From Carya illinoinensis (lineage: Eukaryota > Streptophyta > Magnoliopsida > Fagales > Juglandaceae), in contig NC_056759.1 of NCBI RefSeq assembly GCF_018687715.1, forward strand, positions 6,712,501 to 6,776,500: a stretch of DNA of 64,000 nt, read 5' to 3'. A program made the position numbers and the translations under genes. This document shows positions 21,109-32,584 of this stretch, piece after piece. Position 1 is the first letter of the stretch. Each line of letters opens with the position of its first letter. A model generated the notes under the pieces. It was not told where the DNA came from, made no database searches, and saw only the letters and a program-made list of their open reading frames with translations.

Positions 21109-23700
21109 ATTCATTATCCATATCTTACATATTTGGTGAAAGAGGGAAAAAATAAAAAATTATGCATGTAAAAATCGATCATGAGTAGAAATTTTCATCC
21201 GTTGATTGTACGTAGAGGCTAGGAGCCGAGTCTGTGTGCTTACAGTCCCGAATGGGGACTGCCTACTCAAGCATATTTTTGTCTCTAAATTGTTTTTGAA
21301 TTGCAATAAAGCCACTGGTGTATAAACTGCAATCTTTTTCTTTGAAATCGACTGAAAATTTTCTCTCCCCCGTCTCTTCAATCCTTGTCCGATGGAGTGC
21401 TACCAATGGTCGAGTGATTTTTTTTCTTCATTTCTGGGCTGCAACATTTTGAATGATAACAGTTTGATTTTCTTCTTTATTTCTAGCATTCTTATAGTTT
21501 AGAAAACAAGTAAGCGAGCCTTTCTGAGTGAGCCTTTCCAAGTGAGCCTAAAAAGTAAATACTTGGTGGGCGAAACAAAAACCCACCATCCAGTTGTCGT
21601 CCTTTCATTTCCCCCACCCCCATTTTCCAGGCTACCAACCTTAAAAAGAACATAAAATAACACAGTGATTCCACCGAAATCATGACCTTGCTTGCTGAGG
21701 AAGGGGCCGACGTCGATTGCGTAACCATAAACTGAGCATACTAATTACTTACATTTTTTCTTTTTTAGTTTCTTTTCTCCATGCGATCTTAGAAATGGAT
21801 TGTGTGGCCATAAACCCAACGAATGCAAAGAAACAGACTAGAAACCAAAAAAGAAACAACAATAAACCTAATAAAAGCAGCAACTACACATAACAACAAT
21901 AACGAAAAATGGAAAAAAAAAAAAAAAACACAGAGCAATCAATGCCAAATATCAACATAAAAGCAACAGATATACCGTGTAAATCAAATAATTCTTCAAA
22001 AAATAGAAGAATTACCAGCAATTACGTACGATATGATAAATATATTTCAAATAGAGAGATAGATCTGAGAAGGGGCCGACATTGAGCTGAGGAAGGGTAA
22101 TGCAGCTTCAAGTTGAGCAAGGGGACAACCGCCTTGAGCTGATGAAGGGCTTAGCATCAGATGGATCTCACATGGAGGAAGGGGAAGGGATGGACGTCTC
22201 CCAAAACGATGCGTTTTTCTTTTTAATGAATCACATCATTTCATCATATAAGGCGTGCGTGTGCAGTGCCCGGATGGGGAGTACAAATAAAATTTCTCCG
22301 ACGAAAAATAGTATACGGCAATTATCTAGGTGTGCCTCGGATTTTTAGGGAATTATGTTGAATTTGTACGAGAGCACAGTGACCTAGCCAAAGTTAAATT
22401 TTGGTCAAATTATAATTAAGTTGTTTAAAAACTCTTAATATCCTAATCAATAATTCTACTTTAATTTTAGTCATTTTCTTTTCACTGATCAAACATAGAC
22501 AATCCAAATTATGGACCAAATAATATTTTAGCCATAAAATAATCTTCTCGTTTTCATCTTCATCGCGCACCACACCTAGAGAAACAAAACATCGATCACT
22601 ATTGTTGCAGCCTCCTAAAACTTTTTTGGTTCTTTTTTTAAGGACCCATGTTCTTTTTTCTGTAAGCTTTAGCTACTTGATGTTCATTGCCACAACTAAT
22701 TCTTCCGGTTGCGTGATTTCTTTTTAACATTTCAATAAATTAATTAACATTTTCTATTTTTTCTTAATCATAAAATTAGACCAAGTAAATTTTGTAGTTT
22801 TTTTTTTCCTTTACTGTCTTCCACTTTTCAAGTTGGCTTTATATTGAGATTTTCTTGATTGAAATTTTAGAGTTTGTAGGATCATATATAGTAGAAATGG
22901 ACTAGATAATCAGTATTTTAATAGAATAGTGATAAATTTAAAAAGTTTGTTATTTAGTATTGTTGAAAAGTGACTAGCTAAATTTATAAAAATAAATTCC
23001 CAAATCAAATTTTGGTCACTTTAACTATACCACTACTAATACTGTTAATATTATATTGATCATTTTATATTATAAATAGAGTCATTTTATTCATCATCCT
23101 TACACAATATATTATACATGAATTTTTATTTTTTATTTTATTTTTTGTTTTATTCTTAATAAACTAAAAGAATTTTTCTACTCATCATCCATACACTATA
23201 TATAATAAGGAAAAAAATAAAAAGAAATAAAAAAGATCATGTGTACCGTAGTACTCTCCCTCTTGAATTTTATTATTTTTAATTATAATTGTTAATATGA
23301 CATTGTTCTAATTATAAAAAAAAAATAATGGTAGACATATATACTAGTGTATACGTGCTCTCTTTAAAAATATAAATCTCTCCATAAAAAATTGAGTTTC
23401 TTTTTATATTAATTTTAAATTTATCCAATTTATTTAAAAAGAGTGGACTTAATCTGGCATTTCTTGCTAAAATGTGCTCTCTCCTCTCAGCCTGACACCT
23501 GAAGTCGTACGTGGACAAACAAAGACGAGGCCAAGCGTGTCCAAGTGAAATGAACAGTGAGGTTGGGGGGGTTGACACGGGCAGTCCGGTTCCTCGTGCG
23601 GTCGTGCCATGTAGCAGGCTAGCAGCACCGATTCATCCCCAGAAAAGCCACGTCTCATTACTACTCGTTATCCAACTTATCCTATTTCGCCTGCTTCCCG
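21109..23700. other. Intergenic region upstream of the DREB2-type gene
   Basis: No gene is recognised. GGGGCCGAC recurs at about 21702 and 22073, and there are two stretches of moderate GC (21500-21730, 22070-22340) with short open frames but no family motif. 22380-23035 has GTGACC...AAATTTTGG near both ends and could be an old MITE. The rest is AT-rich. 23480-23700 is the less AT-rich proximal promoter of the next gene. Confidence 0.4.
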
Positions 23701-23708
23701 TATAAAAT
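23701..23708 (+). promoter_or_regulatory. TATA box of the DREB2-type gene
   Basis: TATAAAAT lies 94 bp upstream of the ATG in a fairly GC-balanced stretch, which would give a 5' UTR of about 60 bp. Confidence 0.6.
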
Positions 23709-23794
23709 CGGATCCTCGATCTGCACCAGCGTCAGTAAAACCATATCACCAAAACCCTGATTAGATTTCTATCCATTTCTCTTCTGGATTAATA

Positions 23795-24514
23795 ATGTTG
23801 AAGTCGGACATGGGTCTCGTGGAGAGAAAACTAGTAAGGACGCCTGCGCAGGCGAGCTCGAGAAAAGGGTGCATGAGAGGCAAAGGTGGCCCAGAAAATG
23901 CTATGTGCACCTACAAAGGTGTCCGGCAAAGAACTTGGGGCAAATGGGTGGCCGAAATCAGGGAGCCAAATCGTGGTGCGCGCCTCTGGCTGGGGACATT
24001 CGACACCTCCCTCGAAGCTGCCATGGCATATGATGCTGCTGCACGTAAACTTTATGGCTCCGAGGCTAAGCTCAATTTGCCGGACTTATCCACCATTAAT
24101 AATTCGCAGGCGCATCCAGCGACTTCCAACACCACCCATATTTCCGAGAATTCAAGTACCAACTCTACATCTACTACCTGTTCTTCAAATAATAGCGCAA
24201 TAATCAGGGGTGATGACGATGTTACGCCGCAAGTACTCTACCAAAATAGTTCTGCCCTTTCTTTTTCTGGCGAAAACATGGAGCCCGGAGAAAAACAAGC
24301 GGGATACAAAAACGTGAATTTCTCCGAGAACAAGGCCGACGGGATTAATGGAATTTGTATGAACTCAAGCTTCCCAGCCTTTGATGAAGCAATATGGGCG
24401 GAGGCAGCCATGTCACTAGATTTTCCATTCATGGTGGGAGACTCGGGAATTTTCTCCAGCAACTTGGTTGACGGAAGTGGCCGGGAAACGTTGCATCCTC
24501 ATTGGTGCATGTAA
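23795..24514 (+). CDS. DREB2D: DREB2-type AP2/ERF transcription factor (DREB2D-like)
   Basis: The gene is an intact single exon of 239 codons. Residues about 39-96 form one AP2 DNA-binding domain: [19 protein letters not shown], then [20 protein letters not shown] and [15 protein letters not shown]. Val and Glu at the DREB-defining positions (WVAEIRE) point to the DREB subfamily, which binds DRE/CRT (A/GCCGAC) elements in drought and heat responses. The basic stretch [14 protein letters not shown] just before the domain is the DREB2 (A-2) group signature and probably part of the nuclear signal. The remainder is Ser/Asn/Thr-rich and then acidic, ending in an aromatic/acidic segment ([17 protein letters not shown]) that looks like an activation domain. 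The 2D assignment rests on the flanking genes as much as on the sequence. Other A-2 members are possible. Confidence 0.9.
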   Translation: MLKSDMGLVERKLVRTPAQASSRKGCMRGKGGPENAMCTYKGVRQRTWGKWVAEIREPNRGARLWLGTFDTSLEAAMAYDAAARKLYGSEAKLNLPDLSTINNSQAHPATSNTTHISENSSTNSTSTTCSSNNSAIIRGDDDVTPQVLYQNSSALSFSGENMEPGEKQAGYKNVNFSENKADGINGICMNSSFPAFDEAIWAEAAMSLDFPFMVGDSGIFSSNLVDGSGRETLHPHWCM

Positions 24515-24964
24515 TCAAGAGTAAATATTTAGCTATATATATATAGAATATATATAGATAGATAGATCTAGTGTATTTAGTGTATACATCTGTTAAGTAC
24601 TAAAGGTTTCGAGTACCTCGTATGAATTTGGCTCTTGTATTTGGCTGTCCACTCTTTCTCTTCCCTTCCTCGTTCTGAAAGGCCGTGCGGATAAAGCTCT
24701 TGTATCTATTGAAATGTCATGTACGCCATTCCAAAGTAAAAAATCAGAAAGAAAATGAATCGGTCACCTTCTTGATCTAGCTCGTGTCCTTTCTAAGTGT
24801 CTTCATCCGGGCTGGGTTTTATTCTGGCCCGGTTCGGAACCAGTTAACCGGTTAGGTACAAATTCTGGGCAGTAACTGTATAATGAAACACAAGTAAACT
24901 CGGGGACCCTATTTTTTTTTTTAAAAAAAACCCGAATTCGAAACCTTGGTCTCTCGAGAACTTT

Positions 24965-25185
24965 CTTCACTCTTAAGAATTTTGAAGGTGAGATGATAAT
25001 GTTTTATTTGAGATAAAAGTTAAAAGTTGAATAAAATATTATTTTTTAATATTATTATTATTTTAAGATTTGAAAAAGTTGAATTGTTTATTATATTTTA
25101 TATAGGAATTTAAAAAAAATATAATGATGAGATGAGATAAGATGAGAATTTTAAATTTCATCTTACTTCCAAACCTATCCTACTC
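24965..25185. mobile_element. MITE-like repeat (GATGAGATGAGA family)
   Basis: Contains ATGATGAGATGAGATAAGAT near its right end, then CTTCCAAACCTATCC. The AT-rich interior and the GATGAGAT/CCAAACC end resemble the insert at 50200-50536. The left end appears truncated. Confidence 0.5.
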
Positions 25186-27070
25186 AGATTGTTCTCTCTC
25201 TCATCTCACGTTGAAAACCACCCTCTCTCTCTCTCGTCGAAACCCTAGCCTCCTCTATCAATCAAAGCAACGTCGTCTTCATCCTCGTGCCATCGTCCTC
25301 ATTCTTGAGTATGTTTTCTTTCTCTCTGGTTGTTTTGATCTCTCTTTGTTAATTTTGAATTTGTTTTGATGAGAAATGTTTGAATTTTTTAGAAGTATTT
25401 TTATGAATTAGATCTATAATATTTTTATGAGTATGTTTGTTCTCTTTGAAATAGTGTGAAAATCTTGTTGGTTGATGGTTCATCTTGCTAGTGAATATAC
25501 ACTCTTTGTAATGGCATAAAAATCTTTATTGGTAATTTTTTGTATTCTCTTTGATCTAGTTCAAATTGGTTAATTCTTTGGCTAAGTGGTTCTCATTATT
25601 CAGTTATAGGAGAATTCTATGTAATGTACAGTACAAGAAAATCAGGCTTTTGTGAATAATTTATTGCAACCAAAAAACTATTTACAACCAATTTTAGTTG
25701 GAAATAGTCATTTCACTAGAATTAACTAGTTCCAAATAAGCAATTTTCTTATAGCAATGGATGCACTAATAGCTGGAGGGAGCCTTCACATTGCAGAATT
25801 TCTTTGGAAACCCAATAGAAGAGAAAGTTTAGTGCCTTTTTTGTTTTTTTTTTTTTTGGGTTCTTAATTTGGGTTATAAATACATCTCATTTTTCTTTAA
25901 TTATTTTCTCTTTTATTCACAATCTCTGTATGAATAAACAAGCTCCTAAGAGTTACAAATTCCATCACTCTTCTTGTTTATTGTTTTGTTTTGCCTGTTT
26001 GTGCATCGGTTGCTCGAGCATCAATGCATCATACTCAAGACATGAGTTCTTTATTATCATATTAATATGTGAGTACAGTGTGTGAAATTGGACCTTCATT
26101 TTGGTTCAGTGGGGGAATAAAAATTGTGGGGACAATTATGAAGGTGGTGGTTGTGATTTTTATTCTTAATATGCACTAATGGATAAAATCAATTAGATGC
26201 TACTTGACAGAAGCAAAGTAACCAAATGGATAAAACCATTTTTCAGAACTTCATTTTAATAGAAGTCTGGATTTAAGTATATATCACAAAAGATATAAAT
26301 TGGAACTTCATTTTGTGTCATTGTGTGCATAGCTAAGGTTTGTAATTTTGTGATATGATCGATGTCTACTCGATTTATTATATGTGTGTTTGGTTATGTA
26401 TTGCTGTGTTTGAATTTAGTATGTGTTTGGTCATATCCAACCTAGTATTAAGAGTGAGGCTAGTCCTTCTCAAGCATGCATGTTTGTTCCTTGTTCATAA
26501 TTATTCTTACTCGGGAAAAAAAAAAAAAAAAAATAGAAGTATTATAACTTAAAACGTATGAGAAAAAATGTGTACAATGATACATATAGATTATTATACA
26601 AGCAAAATCATTATATATTTGAGATAGAACCCTAGACACGTGTATTTCCTTGACCGCACGGTCCACACTCATCTATGGCTTGGTATAATGAAGCCCATAC
26701 AACTGGGCTTGTACCGTACATAAGAACTATTAATCAATAATATTAATGGCAACAAAATTTTCAATTAGGATATACGACCTGTAATAAATTACATTTTCTC
26801 AGTCACCACTCAACAGTACTGACGCTAAATCCAAAACTTGCAAAGCCTCAGTATTTCTTAAGATTGAAATATTGAGATTAATTACTATAGATGGTTGTAA
26901 ATTTGTAATTATTGATTTTTCTATTTCATCTTGGCAGGATTTGTGATTGTGACCTATATGCTACAGGTATATGCATTAATCCTTACAGCTCTATGATCTA
27001 GTAAAGTAAATGCTTTACATCTTTATAATCAGCAGTTCTTTTCTTCAGTCCTCACTCTTACCATTAAAAT

Positions 27071-27337
27071 TAGGATTGTATAAATAAATAGTGAACCCGA
27101 CCCGGCCGTCTTTCCAACCCGACTTGATTTGAAATATCGACACATTTACTTGCAAATTTGGAAACGGGTTATACAGTAACCGTTTCTATTTTTATCGGGT
27201 AATATTCGTAACCCGTTTCCATACAAAATGTGTAGCTCGCTTTTCCTCGGCGTTGGTCTGTTCGCAATTTCTATAGTTGGGATTCTCTCCATCGGCGTTC
27301 ATCTGTTGTTCAGAAGGTCTCCCTCATCTATAGGTAT

Positions 27338-27401
<64 letters not shown>

Positions 27402-27995
27402 TTGTTATTGTGAATCTGTGATTTTTGTACGTGTATGCGATTTGTGTGGATGTTTTCTTTGGGTTATCTTTTTTGGGTTTCATGGGAAGGGGGTCATAAA
27501 TGCTTTTCTTCGAGTGTTGAAGTTATCCCTGGAAGAAGGTGGCGTTACTGATTGCCTATGTCTCTGCTTGAACAGAACAAACACAAAAGCTAATAATGCA
27601 GACTTTTTTTCATGTGACATTTTCATGTCAGCTGGTTCAAAATGTAGCTGCTTAGTGCTTCCAAACTAGTTTCCACAATTTTTTTTCTCCTTAGCCCTGT
27701 GTTACATGTTCTTCACTTGCAAGGACTTTCAATTCTGTTGGCCGTGGCTCGAGAACTCTTGGGACAAATCAGGGATCCTATTATAACTATGATACTGACA
27801 AGGATTATGCTCCCGAAAGGCTTCCGCTCGTAAATAACAAAGTATAATATAAATATTTGCACATACGTGCCCCCCACCATTAAAAAAAAAAAAAGGTTGG
27901 AACACTATTTCGAAAATACTATAGGGTTAGTTAACGGGTAATGGTCGAGCGGAAGACACCTAGATCGGGTCGAGTCGGGTCAGTGAACAGTCCTA
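27071..27995. mobile_element. Nested hAT element with 8-bp target duplication
   Basis: Left end TAGGATTGTATAAATAAA, right end read inward TAGGACTGTTCACTGACCC. The flanks are a perfect 8-bp duplication, ATTAAAAT, at 27063-27070 and 27996-28003. Subterminal parts are rich in CCCGACC/GGGTCG motifs. Size is 925 bp with no transposase. Inside are a (TC)29 tract (27341-27398) and two short open stretches: 27228-27340, starting MCSSLFLGVGLFAISIVG, and 27720-27846, ending GSYYNYDTDKDYAPERLPL. These look like captured 5' and 3' exon pieces of a small membrane protein gene, but I cannot name it. Confidence 0.85.
27341..27398. repeat. (TC)n microsatellite, 29 units
   Basis: Perfect TC run inside the nested hAT element. 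Confidence 0.97.
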
Positions 27996-29047
27996 ATTAA
28001 AATCTAGTTTTTTTCTTCTTCTTCTTAGTTCTAAACCATTGCCAACATGTTCTGTTGATGAGTTCTTTGATATTTTCAGAAATTGGAGGAGTGGATGACT
28101 GGATGTGCTCGTTTGTGTTGAGGTGCTATAGATTATATGAGTCTAGAGTATTGGATATGCAATGGTGCAAATATTGTCTCCAAGCATGATATTTCAATGG
28201 AGTCAAGGTTAGGCATTTAATTAAGCATTGTTAAATGTTAATTTATAATGAGGATCATCATGATCGGAGTATGAACTTGTATGAAAATATAGCAGGCCAT
28301 ATTTTCAAGTGAAGCATGCATGCGCAACTATGCAGTTTCAGTTTGGATTTATTAAGTTACAACTATAATGTCTCTCTCTAATATTGTTATTGATATATAA
28401 ATGGATAGATCCTAAGAAGTCTTATTAGCTACGCTTAAGATGAACCATTTGAGTCCATGCTAACATAATTTGATCCAGCAATGGTCAAAATTCTAATTTC
28501 CCAAGTGAATTTGGACAGTCTGTGACTTCAACCTTAATGGAATAGGGTTTTGCAGTAAAATAGGATTATTAAATATATAATTTTCATATATTGTAATTGT
28601 ATTTTGTAATGTACATAATACATGTATAAATACCAAATAATGTAATTAATTAAAAAAGGTAACTAGTTGTTTTATTTATTTTTATTTTATTTTTGAAAGG
28701 AAACAATTCTTATAACATTAACAAGAAATATTAATTGTTTTACATATACAAAAATCATGATTTTCAACCTTTTTTTCTTGAAAAAATTTAATAGAATATA
28801 GGCTTTAAATTTTTTTTTTAAATATGCTTTCATTATTATCTTTTTCTTGAAAAGAAATTAATAATATAGGTTTTTGTTTTTTTATTTTTTTTAAAAATGT
28901 ATAATCCAGAATCTAGATTTTCAAGTTGTAAAAATTTAGATTTATCTAAATTTTGACTTGAGTTAACCCAATTCGAATTTAAAATTTAAGTTCTGGGCCG
29001 GGTATATCCAGATACCTAATCCGAAACCTACGTGAATTGAGTCCTTT

Positions 29048-32000
29048 TATGCATAAGGAAACTAGGAAATATAAAATATGATGCTTTCAAACATGCATCA
29101 AATGGGTTTTTGCACAAATCATTTTTAGAATCACGAGCCTACTGTTGTTGGCTCTGGTTTCTGCGCACACATCCTTTGTGCGACGTCCGATTATATAAAA
29201 TTAAATTTATAAATTTATATAAATTTATATATTATATTAGATTTATTTTATTATAAAAATAATTTTACAATTAAATATATCATATTAAGTCACGTTAGTT
29301 AATAGATTTGTTTTTATTAAATCTTTTTATAGTTAAAAATATTTTTTTTGTACGTATTGAACACATCACTTAAAATAAAACCAAAAAGGTAGGGAATTTT
29401 TTTTTTCTTTTTTTTCTTCTCCTGTTTTGGGATGTATAGAACATTCTAATATTCGCCCCAAAGGTATTGGGCATTCCTCTTGAGATAAACCGATACCATT
29501 ATACCAAGTTACCAACATTGAGAATGGGGCAACGGACGAAAACCATCTCGCGCGCCAGTAAGAAAAAGAAACTCCTTCAGTTAATTGTAGGTCAAAAGCA
29601 TATAACAATAACATTATCAACAAGACAATTGGTTTAGCCAATGCATATGGGGGTGGCGCTCAGCCTAGTGTCAATATATCATCAAAGAAAAAAATCCACG
29701 AAATTAACACCAGGCAAGGAAAAAGTAAAACCCATATTTGTTGTGCCAAAGCCCGAAGCATTGGCTGACGGCTGTAGATTACGAGCCCAAGAGCTCTTAT
29801 GTAAACACAACATCAGTTTCAGTTTGCATAAGCCTGCCTGCAAAAGAAAAGAGCCCATGTCACGAACACAATTAATTATTTGACCAGTTGTGTTAAATGT
29901 ATAGTACGTAATTGTTGTAATATTTTTTTGAAAAGGAATAGGATTTGTTATTAAAAAATCAATTTTTTATCATGTAAATCTTGTATTTATTTATTTTTTT
30001 CAAGAGAAATATATAACACTTTGTGCATTTCACGACTGCAAATATTATTTTTCTTATTTGACTTATTATTCAAAATTTGAAGGGAAGTGCATGTTAAATG
30101 AAAGATGCTGTGTTTATCTCCCTATGAATTGTAAAAAGTATTACTTTGATCCAACTCACTTACCTTTGTCAGTCATTTGATGCTGCTAAATCAGTTTTTA
30201 ATACCCTTGAATCTTTGCCATTGGTTGAACATATTAACATTAGGGATGTAAATTGACATGCATGGGGGCACATAGATTGGTGAAGGCCAAACGCAGCTCT
30301 GCTCCAACCTTCTGAACAATATTGTAATCCATGAAAGTAAACTGATCATTGCAACATATCTCTCATGGATTGCCGCATGCGTGCCCACTATCCAAAGGAC
30401 ACTGCTACTGGTAGTGAGAGTTCCAATACATGCTTCCAACTTATCCCTGCAATTACATTTATTTTTTAAAAAAAAAAATTACATAAATTTAATAATATTT
30501 ACTTCCTTAATCATTAAAAAAAATAAAAGAGATTCGGTACAAATCATCGGTTCAAAAAGAATTTCTCCAATCCAAATTCTGGATAATTGAACCACACGAT
30601 CCCATGTCCTTCACAACACAACACTCCAAACACGTCCCCGCAAAGACATGCAAACTTCCTAATCGCTACCTGTCAAAAGCTCATTAGCTTTTGTATTCTA
30701 GTTGCTGGACCTCGATCTATCTACTTGTAACTCGACGGCTGACATGATCTGTCAGATTAAAATTTTAAAAAATTTTAAAATTTTCTTACAAATCAGATTT
30801 TGTAGGTAATTAGATACATGGCAGAAACGTAGGATATATATACCATTCACATCATGATTAAAAAAAGACAAAAGCATCTTATAATTATAAAAGTTTGCTT
30901 TTAGAAAAGTAGCCATGGGTCGGATTCCATGCATTGAGAACGAATGAAGGATAATTAATTATTAATTATTCACATAATTCTTTTGATGATGTGATATTTT
31001 AATTAATTACATGATGTTAATCTCACCTAGAATTTTGTCAGCACACTGATGTCCTTGGCCATGGATTAGGGCACACTTGATCGGCATATATGCATATAAA
31101 ACGGATCGAGATACTGTGAGGAAATATATGATCAATCTGGCTTTACTTTTTTGGACTGACTTGACTAGAGCTACTCGATGATGATGCCTGGGGAAGAACA
31201 GCTGCAGAATAAGTGAGCATTCATGCATGTGAGCTGAACTAGCAATATTTTGGTCGCTTTTGCTCACGCCATTGCTTGTTATTAATCAAATATTTATGAT
31301 GGAAGGAAGGAGTAGTAAAGAGTGATTAAGGGATAACAAGCTGGAATATGAGTGATGATGGAATTAATATAACTTCTTCTTTTTATATAATTTTTTTCAA
31401 TTCTATTTTAAAGATTATATATATATATGATGTGAAGAATTATAATATATATTATAGGAGTTGATGATCTTATAGAAAATTGAATTTTATATGACAACAT
31501 AGAATTTTTCTTGTAAATCAAATTTTGGAATATTAAGCTTGTAAAAGTTGTGTTGTTTATATCGACTTATAAATAGAATGGCTCGACCGGTTGATATCTC
31601 TATTTTAAATCGACGAGGCTCCAAATTAGCCGAGGCCCCTGCCGATGTTTAGTGCATGCAGGTGGGTTGCTTCATAGCTAGGACGTTCTTTAATTTCTGG
31701 CATGTTTTCCTGCCATGAGCCGGCAAAGTACGGCTTTAGTAGCAGTAGTGGTCTCCCTGTTGCTTGTCCGTCACTCATGGTTCTCGATATTTTACAAGGA
31801 AAACACTAAACCCACAGAAATTTTGTACCGAAATTTCTTACCGAAAATTATTTTTATTTTTTTATAATTTTTTTTTTTACTTAGTGATTAAGTAAGTGTT
31901 TTTAAATGAATATGTGATTTTTTTTTTATTTTTTAAAAATATCTAAATAGTTGAAAAAAATGTTGAAAGAAAAATTGAAAAAAAAAAAAAAAAGAAATGC

Positions 32001-32584
32001 AGTGATCGGTAGAAGATTTCTGTAGAAATCTTCGGTGGACGTAGCAACGTCCATTTTACAAACATATCTCATCACGTCTCTGAAAACTTGGATGATTCGT
32101 TTCCGACCGAAATAATAACATATGAGAATGATTATGACAAATAAACATAATCAATATTTCAGCATGCCAGCTTGGCCGACTTTGGGTACAAAAATAGTGA
32201 TCGTGCACGACTTGGAAACTTTGTGGGTCCTTGTATGTTCATGCCATGATGGTCTGCACTAGGTTGATAAATGTGCAAATCTTTTTCAGTAAATCAAACC
32301 ACAAATTAACATAAAAAGCATAAGGATTCGGATTTTTTTTTAAAAAAAAAACATACAAAGCATAGGGGATTTCAGTCCCTGCGGCCCCTCAGGTGACAAT
32401 GATCATCATGTTCATCCCCTAGACATGTTTCTTTTGAATAGTACTCTCTCACAAAAGTCACTAAAAAAAGCTAAAAAGAAAAAAGAAAAAAATCATGCAC
32501 GCCCAAGCTTTCTGATATAGGGGGGTACTTTTTCTTCTTTCTGCAGGCAAAGCTCTTCGTAAAAAAAAGTCAGGAATTTTGGGG
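29048..32584. other. Intergenic region between the hAT elements and WAT1
   Basis: No gene is recognised. 29170-29345 is AT-rich repeat DNA. 29440-29880 and 30190-30450 have near-normal GC and short open frames on both strands without family motifs. They could be relics of genes or old transposons. 31795-32060 resembles 36290-36460 (both hold a TTTATTTTTTAAAAATAT core and flanking short inverted segments) and is probably a dispersed MITE. Confidence 0.4.

Larger units (their letters stand above)
24794..29047. mobile_element. Old hAT element, same family as the one at 12289-14717
   Basis: The left 58 bp (TAAGTGTCTTCATCCGGGCT onward) align without gaps to the left end of the first hAT element. 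The right 150 bp (28898-29047, including CTGGGCCGGGTATATCCAGA) align to its right end, with many C-to-T and G-to-A changes. 28590-28880 also matches 14190-14540 (the phrases ATTATCTTTT and AATAATATAG recur in order). No target duplication survives. It contains a MITE-like insert at about 24965-25185 and a younger hAT element at 27071-27995. A CT-rich 5'-UTR-like segment with GAAACCCTAGCC at about 25240 parallels the first element. No transposase is visible. Confidence 0.65.

Noticed and set aside
22380..23035. MITE with GTGACC / GGTCAC ends
   Set aside because: Only short words match and they align poorly as inverted repeats. Left as a remark in the intergenic entry.
24238..24462. Minus-strand frame inside the DREB2-type gene
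   Set aside because: It is a shadow of the plus-strand coding sequence with no motif of its own.
29366..29641. Plastid or mitochondrial DNA insertion
   Set aside because: The composition suggested it, but I could not place the sequence in any organellar gene I know.
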